61,370 nt of DNA from Gammaproteobacteria bacterium (GTDB taxonomy: Bacteria > Pseudomonadota > Gammaproteobacteria > Xanthomonadales > Wenzhouxiangellaceae), in assembly GCA_003567685.1 (NCBI GenBank), contig PWYW01000011.1, positions 1 through 61,370 on the forward strand. Reading direction: 5' to 3'. Both the position numbers and the translations under genes were made by a program. Shown piece after piece: positions 27,244-34,411 of this stretch. Within the stretch, counting starts at the first letter, position 1. Each line of letters starts with the position of its first letter. The notes beneath the pieces are model-generated. The model searched no databases. It saw nothing but the letters and a program-made list of their open reading frames with translations, and was not told the DNA's origin.

Positions 27244-27909
27244 CTATATTCTACGTCGAGAGCGGCTTTCTTCCAATAGCGGTGCCAACGCAATGCGCTG
27301 CCGCGCCAGGCGCAGTGGCCAGGCCCTGACCACGGCAATCAGCTCGTCCAAGGCCTGCTCGAAAACGTCGTTGACGACCAGCCAGCGAAACCGGCTGCAC
27401 GCCTCGATTTCCCGACTGGCTTCGGCCAGGCGACGCCGGATGACCTCCGGCGCATCCGAGCCCCGCTGTCGCAGTCGCTCGGCAAGCACGTCGAGCGATG
27501 GCGGCAAAATGAAGATCGAGCACACCTCCGGGAACTGGCCGGCTACCTGGCTGGCTCCCTGCACATCGATCTCAAGCAGCACATCGCGACCAGAGGCCCA
27601 CAGGGCTTCAACCCGAGAGCGGCGTGTGCCGTAGTAGTTGTCATAGACCTTGGCGTATTCAAGGTAATCACCAGCGTCAATGCCGGCCTCGAATTGCTCG
27701 ACGGAGATGAAATGGTACTGCTCGCCGTCAATTTCACCGGCGCGAGGCGACCGGGTGGTGTCGGACACCGACAAGGCAAGGCGCGGCTCGCGGCGCAGCA
27801 GTTCGCGCATCAGGCTGGTCTTGCCGGCACCCGATGGCGCGGCAATCAGGTACAGATCGCCGGCGGAAGGCTCCGGGCAATGGCTGGGCGATTCGGCTGA
27901 CTGGCTCAT
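27244..27909 (-). CDS. gmk: guanylate kinase
   Basis: Phosphorylates GMP to GDP with ATP. The 221-residue protein has the P-loop APSGAGKTSLMREL (about 24-37). The GMP-binding TTRSPRAGEIDGEQYHFIS (about 51-69) and the DVLLEIDVQGA stretch follow. About 15 extra residues precede the P-loop relative to E. coli Gmk. The ATG overlaps the yicC stop by 4 bases. GMP kinases and (p)ppGpp enzymes share guanine nucleotides, which fits the neighbouring spoT. Confidence 0.96.
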   Translation of the reverse strand: MSQSAESPSHCPEPSAGDLYLIAAPSGAGKTSLMRELLRREPRLALSVSDTTRSPRAGEIDGEQYHFISVEQFEAGIDAGDYLEYAKVYDNYYGTRRSRVEALWASGRDVLLEIDVQGASQVAGQFPEVCSIFILPPSLDVLAERLRQRGSDAPEVIRRRLAEASREIEACSRFRWLVVNDVFEQALDELIAVVRAWPLRLARQRIALAPLLEESRSRRRI

Positions 27910-28775
27910 TCGATATTCTGGATCTGTTCGCGCATTTGCTCGATGAGCACCTTGAGCTCGACCGCCGCCTGGCCGGTTTCGACCATGGCGGCTTTCGAGC
28001 CCAGGGTGTTGGCCTCACGATTGAGCTCCTGCATCAGGAAATCGAGGCGTCGGCCAACCGGCTCATCCAGGGCCAGCACACGCCGAATCTCAGCGACGTG
28101 GGCACGCAGTCGATCAAGCTCTTCGTCAACGTCCAGCTTCTGCAGCTGGAGCACCAGCTCCTGCTCGATCCGCCCCGGCTCGACAGGCTCGCCGAGGGCG
28201 GCCAGGCGATCACGAAAACGCTTGTCCAGCGCCTCGCGGATGGCCGGCAGATGCGCCTCGACCGCGCTCACCTGAGCCTCAATCCCCTTGAGACGGGTTT
28301 CAATCATGTCGGCAATGGCTGCGCCTTCCTGCTCGCGGGCAGCAATCAACGCGGCGATGGCCTCGTCCAGCAAGGTCATGGCCATTTCACGTTCGGCCTC
28401 GAAATCCGGTCGCTGCTGCTGCACCAGGCCTGGCCAATTGAGCAGGTGAACCAGGTCGGGCTCGGCCGCACCGCCGGTGTGTCCGGCGAACTCGCGCACC
28501 ACCCGGCCTAGCGCCGAAGCCAGCTCCTCATTCAGTTCCACCCGGGCCGAGGCAGCCCCCGGATCCAGCTGGAAGCGCAGATTGGCCTCCACCTTCCCGC
28601 GGTTGATGGCGTCCTTGAAGCGCTGGCGCACCGCCGGCTCCAGGCTGCGGAAGTCTTCCGGCATACGCGGCGAAAGATCGAGAAAGCGCTGGTTAACCGA
28701 GCGCAGTTCCCAGCTCAACGTTCCCAGCGGCGTTTGCCGGGAACACAGCGCATAGGCGGTCATGCTTCGAATCAT
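27906..28775 (-). CDS. yicC: YicC family endoribonuclease
   Basis: A 289-residue member of the YicC/YloC family, reported as an endoribonuclease acting in RNA turnover. The N-terminal MIRSMTAYA and the [15 protein letters not shown] stretch (about 26-40) are family hallmarks. The C-terminal half is a long coiled coil ending in the conserved [20 protein letters not shown] (about 248-267). The ATG at 28775 follows AAGAGGA and gives the normal family length; an open frame continues far upstream, but that part is antisense to rph. Divergent from rph. Confidence 0.94.
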   Translation of the reverse strand: MIRSMTAYALCSRQTPLGTLSWELRSVNQRFLDLSPRMPEDFRSLEPAVRQRFKDAINRGKVEANLRFQLDPGAASARVELNEELASALGRVVREFAGHTGGAAEPDLVHLLNWPGLVQQQRPDFEAEREMAMTLLDEAIAALIAAREQEGAAIADMIETRLKGIEAQVSAVEAHLPAIREALDKRFRDRLAALGEPVEPGRIEQELVLQLQKLDVDEELDRLRAHVAEIRRVLALDEPVGRRLDFLMQELNREANTLGSKAAMVETGQAAVELKVLIEQMREQIQNIE

Positions 28776-28886
28776 GGCATCCTCTTGCGGATCGATTGCC
28801 CGATCGGCCGAGGCCACCAGACAACCTGTTATCAAGCCGCCCATGGTAACCTTGCCGACCCTCGAATAGAAAGGAAAACGCGCGCC

Positions 28887-29606
28887 ATGAGACCTTCGGG
28901 ACGCCGTCCGGATCAGCTCCGCGACATTCGGATCCAGCGCCATTTCACCCGCCACGCCGAAGGCTCGGTGCTGGTCAGCTTTGGCGACACCCAGGTTCTG
29001 TGCACCGCGAGCGTGGAAGAGCGCCTGCCACCCTGGCTCCGAGGCAAAGGCTCTGGCTGGGTGACGGCCGAATACGGCATGCTTCCGCGTGCCACCGGCA
29101 GCCGTAACCAGCGCGAGGCCACCCGCGGCAAGCAAAGCGGCCGCACTCTGGAAATCCAGCGCCTGATTGGTCGCAGCTTGCGTGCCGTGGTTGACCTTGA
29201 AGCCCTTGGCGAGCGCTCGCTGACGCTGGACTGCGACGTAATCCAGGCCGACGGCGGCACCCGCACCGCGTCGATTACCGGGGCCTATGTGGCACTGGTC
29301 GATGCGGTCGATAAACTGATCGACGCCGGCAAGATCAAACGCAATCCAATTCACGGTCACGTGGCGGCCGTGTCAGTGGGCATGCTGGGCAGCGACCCTG
29401 TACTGGATCTCGACTACGCAGAGGATTCCACCGCCGATACTGACCTGAACGTCGTCATGAACGAGGCCGGTGGCTTCATCGAGGTGCAGGGCACGGCCGA
29501 GGGTCATGCGTTCCGCCGCGAGGAATTCAACGCCATGCTCGACCTGGCTGACAGCGGCATCCGCGAACTGGTCCGTCTGCAACAGGAGGCCCTGAATGGT
29601 GCTTGA
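28887..29606 (+). CDS. rph: ribonuclease PH
   Basis: A phosphate-dependent 3'-5' exonuclease that trims tRNA precursors. The 239-residue protein shows [15 protein letters not shown] at the start, [19 protein letters not shown] (about 60-78), the phosphate-site residues in TRGKQSGRT (about 85-93) and [20 protein letters not shown] (about 115-134). The ATG at 28887 follows AAAGGAAAA and replaces an upstream open stretch that overlaps yicC. The 3' end overlaps rdgB by 11 bases. Unlike rph of E. coli K-12 it is not truncated. Confidence 0.96.
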   Translation: MRPSGRRPDQLRDIRIQRHFTRHAEGSVLVSFGDTQVLCTASVEERLPPWLRGKGSGWVTAEYGMLPRATGSRNQREATRGKQSGRTLEIQRLIGRSLRAVVDLEALGERSLTLDCDVIQADGGTRTASITGAYVALVDAVDKLIDAGKIKRNPIHGHVAAVSVGMLGSDPVLDLDYAEDSTADTDLNVVMNEAGGFIEVQGTAEGHAFRREEFNAMLDLADSGIRELVRLQQEALNGA

Positions 29607-30192
29607 AAAGCTGGTTCTGGCCAGCGGCAATGCCGGCAAGCTAAAGGAGCTGGCCCATATGCTCAAGCCGCTCGACACCGAGGTGGTTTCCCAGCAGCAC
29701 TTTGACGTTCCCGAGGTAGAGGAAACCGGGCTTACCTTCGTCGAGAACGCCCTGCTCAAGGCCCGCGAGGCCGCCAGGGTCAGCAATCTGCCCGCGCTGG
29801 GTGATGATTCCGGCCTGGTGGTTGATGCTCTGAACGGCCAACCAGGCATCTATTCGGCCCGATTTGCCGGCGACAAGGCCAGCGATGACGACAACAATAG
29901 CTTGTTGCTGGAAAAACTGGCCGGCCTTCCCGCCGAGCGCCGTGGCGCTTCGTTCTACTGCTGTCTGGTGCTGCTGCGTCACGCCCGTGACCCGGCCCCG
30001 CTGGTCGTCACCGGCACCTGGCACGGCCAGATCCTGGAAGCGCCGCGCGGCCAGCAAGGGTTTGGCTACGACCCCTTGTTTCTGGATATCCAGCTGGGCG
30101 CCACCGCGGCCGAACTGAGCATGGCCGAGAAGGCCCGCGTGAGCCATCGAGGGCAAGCCCTGGCAAAGCTGATCGACGCGTTGACCAATTGA
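29596..30192 (+). CDS. rdgB: dITP/XTP pyrophosphatase
   Basis: Removes deaminated purine nucleotides (ITP, dITP, XTP) from the pool by cleavage to the monophosphate, preventing their use in DNA and RNA. The 198 residues begin [14 protein letters not shown] (about 6-19). They contain [29 protein letters not shown] with the catalytic aspartates (about 67-81), the [10 protein letters not shown] loop and GFGYDPLF. A strong AGGAGG precedes the ATG inside rph, so translation is coupled. Confidence 0.97.
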   Translation: MVLEKLVLASGNAGKLKELAHMLKPLDTEVVSQQHFDVPEVEETGLTFVENALLKAREAARVSNLPALGDDSGLVVDALNGQPGIYSARFAGDKASDDDNNSLLLEKLAGLPAERRGASFYCCLVLLRHARDPAPLVVTGTWHGQILEAPRGQQGFGYDPLFLDIQLGATAAELSMAEKARVSHRGQALAKLIDALTN

Positions 30193-30251
30193 GTTTGGCA
30201 CCCCGTTCCTGAGCCGGGATAACCAAGCCCAGGGCGTGCGAAAATCCCACC

Positions 30252-31406
30252 ATGCTGCAAACCCCGCCCCTGTCGCTGTACATCCACATCCCCTGGTGCG
30301 TGGTCAAGTGCCCGTATTGCGACTTCAACTCGCACGCGGTCAAGGGCGACCTGCCCGAGCAAGCCTATATCGACGCCCTGCTCGACGATCTGGAGCTGGA
30401 CCTGCCCAAGGTCTGGGGCCGCACCGTCCACAGCATTTTCATCGGCGGCGGCACGCCCAGCCTGTTCTCTGGCCAGGCCATGGACCAACTCCTGTCGGGG
30501 GTTCGTGCGCGCATCCCGCTGGCCCCGGACGCCGAGATCACCATGGAGGCCAACCCAGGCACCGTCGAGCATGACCGTTTCGAACACTACCGCGCTGCCG
30601 GCATCAACCGGATCTCCCTGGGCATCCAGAGTTTCAACGGCCAGCACCTGAAAACCCTTGGCCGGATTCACGACGGTGAGCAGGCCCAGCGCGCCGTCGA
30701 AGCGGTCAAGGCGGCCGGTTTCGAACGTTTCAACCTGGATCTGATGTGGGCCCTGCCCGGCCAGACCGTCGACCAGGCCCTGGCCGATGTCGAACAGGCG
30801 CTGGCCTTTTCGCCCGGCCACCTCTCGCACTACCAGCTCACCATCGAGCCCAACACCGTGTTTGCCGCCCGCCCGCCCGTCCTTCCGGAGGAAGACCTCG
30901 CCTGGGATATCCAGGAGGCCTGCGCCGAGCGCCTGTTGCAGGCGGGCTTTCAGGCCTACGAGATTTCCGCCTGGACGCAGGCCGGGCAGGCTTCGCGCCA
31001 CAACCTGAACTACTGGCGCTTTGGCGACTACCTGGGCATCGGCGCCGGAGCCCATGCCAAGATCACCCTGCCGGCCGAACAGCGCATCGTGCGGCTGCGC
31101 CGGAAGACCCTGCCGCATTCCTACCTGCAGGCCGCCAGCCAGCGCGGGTTTGTTGCCGAACAACGCGAACTGGCCAGCGAGGACCGCGGCTTCGAATATT
31201 TCCTCAACCGTTTTCGCCTGGCCGAACCCTGCCCGCTTGACGAATTCGAGGCGCGTACCGGCCTGACGCGCCAGGCCATCGAAGAACCGCTTGCCCGGGC
31301 CGAGGCACTGGGACTGGTCGAGATTCATGAGAACCAGGTTCATCGCACCCTGCGTGGCGCACAATACCTGAACGATCTGCAGGCGTTGTTTCTTCCGCAA
31401 CAGTAA
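30252..31406 (+). CDS. hemW: radical SAM heme chaperone HemW
   Basis: A radical SAM protein that binds and delivers heme to respiratory enzymes; often misnamed oxygen-independent coproporphyrinogen oxidase. The 384-residue protein has the CxxxCxxC cluster motif at C16, C20 and C23 (PWCVVKCPYCDFNSH), then IFIGGGTPSLF (about 62-72) and ISLGIQSFN. The extra cysteine that follows the cluster in true HemN is absent (phenylalanine at that place), as in HemW. The gene follows rdgB after 59 bases, the usual partner in Gammaproteobacteria. Confidence 0.95.
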   Translation: MLQTPPLSLYIHIPWCVVKCPYCDFNSHAVKGDLPEQAYIDALLDDLELDLPKVWGRTVHSIFIGGGTPSLFSGQAMDQLLSGVRARIPLAPDAEITMEANPGTVEHDRFEHYRAAGINRISLGIQSFNGQHLKTLGRIHDGEQAQRAVEAVKAAGFERFNLDLMWALPGQTVDQALADVEQALAFSPGHLSHYQLTIEPNTVFAARPPVLPEEDLAWDIQEACAERLLQAGFQAYEISAWTQAGQASRHNLNYWRFGDYLGIGAGAHAKITLPAEQRIVRLRRKTLPHSYLQAASQRGFVAEQRELASEDRGFEYFLNRFRLAEPCPLDEFEARTGLTRQAIEEPLARAEALGLVEIHENQVHRTLRGAQYLNDLQALFLPQQ

Positions 31407-31516
31407 GGAATTGAGGCGACCGCCCGGTTTCAACACGCTTGAACTCGGGCAAACTCCGGCTCGGTTCTGTATTCTTGGCGTCCGAATCCGTTCAATTCGC
31501 CCGAGCCGGTATCACC

Positions 31517-32791
31517 ATGCAATCGATTGTCGCCATCGGCACACTGCTGATCGGAATCGCCATCATCCTGGCCGGCAACGGCCTGCTTGGCACCCTATTG
31601 GGTGTTCGCGGCGAAATCGAAGCCTTTGCCAGCGGCACGCTGGGCCTGGTGATGTCGGGCTACTTCGCCGGCTTCGTGATTGGCACCTTCTTCATCCCGA
31701 ACATGATCCGCCGGGTCGGCCACATCCGGATGTTTGCCAGCCTGGCCTCGATTGCCTCCGTGGTCACCCTGATGCACGGCCTGCTTATTCACCCCGTACC
31801 CTGGTTTGGGCTGCGCGTGCTGGCAGGCATTTGCGTCGTCGGCATTTACATCGTCATGGAAAGCTGGCTGAACGAACAGACACCCAATGACCAGCGTGGG
31901 CATGTGTTTTCGGCTTATATGACCATCACGCTGGTCGGCCTGGGCGCCGGCCAGTTATTGCTGCTGGCCGGCGACCCCCAGGGTCTCTACCTGTTTGCCA
32001 TCGCCGCTATTCTGTTCTCGATTGGCCTGGTTCCTGTGGCCCTGACCCGGGTGACCGAACCCGGAGTGGCCGAGTCCCAACGGCTGGGGCTTCGGGCCTT
32101 GTACCGGGTTTCACCGCTGGGCGTGGTCACCTGCGTGTTTTCCGGCATCGGCTCCGGGGCCTTTTGGGGCCTGGGGCCGGTGTTCGCCTCGGGGGTCGGT
32201 CTTGATTCAGGCGGCATTGCCGGATTCATGGCGCTGTCAATCCTGGCCGGCATGCTGGTGATGTGGCCCGTTGGCCGACTATCCGACCGCTTTGAGCGCC
32301 GCCAAGTGCTCACCTGGGTGTGTTTCCTGACGACGCTGGCCGCCATTGCCGCCTTTTTCCTTCTGCGCATTCAGACCGAATGGATCCTGCTCGGCGGCTT
32401 TCTCTGGGGTGCCTTTGGTTTCAGCATCTACGCACTGGCCGCGGCTCACACCAACGACCACGTCGAGCCCTCGCAGATGCTGGAAGTCAGCTCCAGCCTG
32501 CAACTGTTGTGGGGCAGCGGTGCCATTGCCGGGCCCATCGTAGCGGGCTATCTGATGCAGTTCATGGGCCCGAAAACCTTCATGCCCTTCCTGGCCCTGG
32601 CGGCACTGGCCCCGGCCCTGTTCGCCCGCTACCGGATGACCGTCAGCGAGCCGGTGCCGGAAGAAGACCAGGGTGACTGGGTGCCGCAATTTGCCACCTC
32701 GCCTGTCGCCCTGGAAATGCTGCCCGAAGCCCACGAAGACGACGCCTCAGCCCCAGCACCGGCTGGCCGGGAAGCCGACTCCGAACAATAG
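31517..32791 (+). CDS. MFS transporter (YcaD-like)
   Basis: A 424-residue major facilitator of the group that includes E. coli YcaD, substrate unknown. About twelve membrane segments are visible. They start at residues 4-24 (IGTLLIGIAIILAGNGLLGT) and include a MSGYFAGFVIGTFFIP motif and a central RLSDRFERRQVL loop (MFS motif A repeat). The last about 45 residues form an acidic cytosolic tail. The ATG at 31517 is used because the first membrane segment begins right after it. A shared bidirectional terminator separates it from rpmE2. Confidence 0.88.
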   Translation: MQSIVAIGTLLIGIAIILAGNGLLGTLLGVRGEIEAFASGTLGLVMSGYFAGFVIGTFFIPNMIRRVGHIRMFASLASIASVVTLMHGLLIHPVPWFGLRVLAGICVVGIYIVMESWLNEQTPNDQRGHVFSAYMTITLVGLGAGQLLLLAGDPQGLYLFAIAAILFSIGLVPVALTRVTEPGVAESQRLGLRALYRVSPLGVVTCVFSGIGSGAFWGLGPVFASGVGLDSGGIAGFMALSILAGMLVMWPVGRLSDRFERRQVLTWVCFLTTLAAIAAFFLLRIQTEWILLGGFLWGAFGFSIYALAAAHTNDHVEPSQMLEVSSSLQLLWGSGAIAGPIVAGYLMQFMGPKTFMPFLALAALAPALFARYRMTVSEPVPEEDQGDWVPQFATSPVALEMLPEAHEDDASAPAPAGREADSEQ

Positions 32792-32803
32792 CCGCCAGAC
32801 GAC

Positions 32804-32837
32804 AAAAAACCCGCAGCCCTCACAGGACTGCAGGTTT
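32804..32837. terminator. bidirectional terminator between MFS gene and rpmE2
   Basis: AAACCCGCAG (32807-32816) pairs with 32828-32837 (9 of 10), and CCT/AGG extends the stem inward. On the minus strand the hairpin runs into TTTTTT (32804-32809), a good terminator for rpmE2. On the plus strand it ends in TTTCTC, a weaker one for the transporter gene. Confidence 0.75.
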
Positions 32838-32901
32838 CTCGCGTTCGTTGCTGCTGGATGCCCCGGCCCGCGCGGCGCGCAGGGCCCGAAGCACGACAAT
32901 C

Positions 32902-33147
32902 TTACTTGCCGCCGTAGCGCTTCTTGAACTTGTCGACGCGACCACCGGTATCCATGATCTTGTGCTTACCGGTGTAAAACGGGTGCGAGGCGCTGGAAAC
33001 TTCCACCTTGACCAGCGGGTACTCGTTACCGTCTTCCCACTTGATGGTTTCCTTGGTCTGAACCGTCGAACGGGTCTTGAAGATCAGATCGCTGGACAGA
33101 TCCTGAAAGATCACGTCCCGGTAGTTCGGATGAATATCGGCCTTCAT
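32902..33147 (-). CDS. rpmE2: 50S ribosomal protein L31 type B (zinc-independent)
   Basis: An 81-residue L31 paralogue. The opening [16 protein letters not shown] and the closing KKRYGGK are typical. The two CxxC zinc pairs of ordinary L31 are absent (no cysteine at all), so this is the type B form that many bacteria make under zinc shortage under control of Zur. Whether a type A copy exists elsewhere cannot be seen here. The start ATG at 33147 is preceded by a weak GGA. A 22-base imperfect palindrome lies 33 bases upstream. Confidence 0.95.
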   Translation of the reverse strand: MKADIHPNYRDVIFQDLSSDLIFKTRSTVQTKETIKWEDGNEYPLVKVEVSSASHPFYTGKHKIMDTGGRVDKFKKRYGGK

Positions 33148-33179
33148 GGCGGTTTTTCCAAAAAGTAAAAGCAAGCCGC

Positions 33180-33201
33180 GTATTGTGGCCAAATTCAATA
33201 C
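33180..33201. promoter_or_regulatory. candidate operator upstream of rpmE2
   Basis: GTATTG (33180-33185) and CAATAC (33196-33201) are inverted across a 10-base AT-rich spacer. The location fits a repressor site for the zinc-free L31 gene, but the sequence is not a clear match to the E. coli Zur box. Weak evidence. Confidence 0.25.
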
Positions 33202-33234
33202 CAATTGCAAGCCCTCGCCGTGACCAAAACCCGC

Positions 33235-34245
33235 TCAGTCCGAACGCCGTTCGGGCAGGGTCAATTCCGCCCTGAACCATTGCTTGTCAGCGCTCAATTT
33301 CAGATAGGCATCGTCATCGTAGGCCAGGGCCAGTCTTTGGCGAATATTGTCAAGCGCCAGAGATCCCTCTGCCGAAGACGCTCGAGCATCTGGCAGCGGA
33401 TTTTCAACCACGAATCGCCAACGGCCAAAACGCCGCCGCTCGGCACGAATTTTCAGGATGCCCGGCTTCGAGCAGCGGGCAATACCATGCACAATGGCAT
33501 TTTCCACCAGCGGCTGAATCACCAGCGCCGGTAAAGCGATGTTGCCCGGCAAATCATCGGGCAGAGACCAGTCCACTTGCAGCCGGTCACCCAGTCGAAG
33601 CGCTTCGATGCGAAGGTAGCCCCGGACCAGCTCCAGTTCATCCTCAAGCGTATGAGAGCTGGCCCCTCTCAGCGCCGTCCGCAACAGATCCGACATGTCC
33701 AGCATGGCTTGCTCGGCTTCGGCCGGCCTCTCGTGAACCAGTTCGGTGAGGGTATTCAGCGTATTGAAAAGAAAGTGCGGTGCTATCCGGGCCTGCAGGG
33801 CATCCAGCCGACGTTCGGACTCCGCCGCCTGACGGTCACGCCATTGCTGCTGGGCGGTCATGTAGAAAACCAGCAGCGAGGCGACGACGAGTCCCGCCAG
33901 GCCATTTCGAAACAGCCACCAGCCTTGAAAAGCGCCGGTCGGGGAAAACTCCGAACGCATCAAAAGAACGCTGAGCACCAGAACCAGTACAGGCAGTAAA
34001 ACGATCAGCCAAACTCTCAGGTCAAGCGCCCAGTCGGCCGGCTTGATCCGACTGACCAGCCACCAGAAAAAAATCAGGGCGCTGGCAATCCAGAGGCAGA
34101 AGAGCGCATGCAGGGCAAGCACATTCAACCAGTCCTCGGATCGCGAGGTTGCGACCAGGGAAGTCAACAGGCTGACCAGCAGTGCGAAAAAGAACAGCAG
34201 CAGCGCCCCGCGAAGCGTAAATGGCCAGTCGCCTGATGCTTGCAT
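33235..34245 (-). CDS. LytS/AlgZ-type sensor histidine kinase
   Basis: A 336-residue inner-membrane sensor kinase of the His_kinase (PF06580) type, like P. aeruginosa AlgZ/FimS. Four membrane segments lie near residues 13-31, 42-63, 79-96 and 113-130. The phosphoacceptor region is RIAPHFLFNTLNTL with His157, and the ATPase domain has PALVIQPLVENAIVHGI (about 238-254) and a late glycine-poor lid. No response regulator (AlgR-like LytTR protein) or hem gene adjoins it, unlike the usual algZ-algR arrangement. It is downstream of, and in the same direction as, the minor pilin genes, whose homologues are controlled by AlgZ/AlgR in Pseudomonas. Confidence 0.88.
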   Translation of the reverse strand: MQASGDWPFTLRGALLLFFFALLVSLLTSLVATSRSEDWLNVLALHALFCLWIASALIFFWWLVSRIKPADWALDLRVWLIVLLPVLVLVLSVLLMRSEFSPTGAFQGWWLFRNGLAGLVVASLLVFYMTAQQQWRDRQAAESERRLDALQARIAPHFLFNTLNTLTELVHERPAEAEQAMLDMSDLLRTALRGASSHTLEDELELVRGYLRIEALRLGDRLQVDWSLPDDLPGNIALPALVIQPLVENAIVHGIARCSKPGILKIRAERRRFGRWRFVVENPLPDARASSAEGSLALDNIRQRLALAYDDDAYLKLSADKQWFRAELTLPERRSD

Positions 34246-34411
34246 TCCAGCCTCCGAAACCTAAGACGGATTCGTCCCTAGTGTACCGTGTCGTTAATCC
34301 TGCAACTCTCAGAGAGTCGGAAAGCGCTTGGCAGTGGAGCAACTGACATCCCCGTCATGTCACCCCGGAACTCATGGGGTGAAGGCCAGGAGTCACGGGG
34401 CACGACGGTCA

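Noticed and set aside
28776-29360. N-terminal extension of yicC by about 195 codons
   Set aside because: The extension is antisense to rph, while the ATG at 28775 has a good ribosome-binding site and gives the normal family length.
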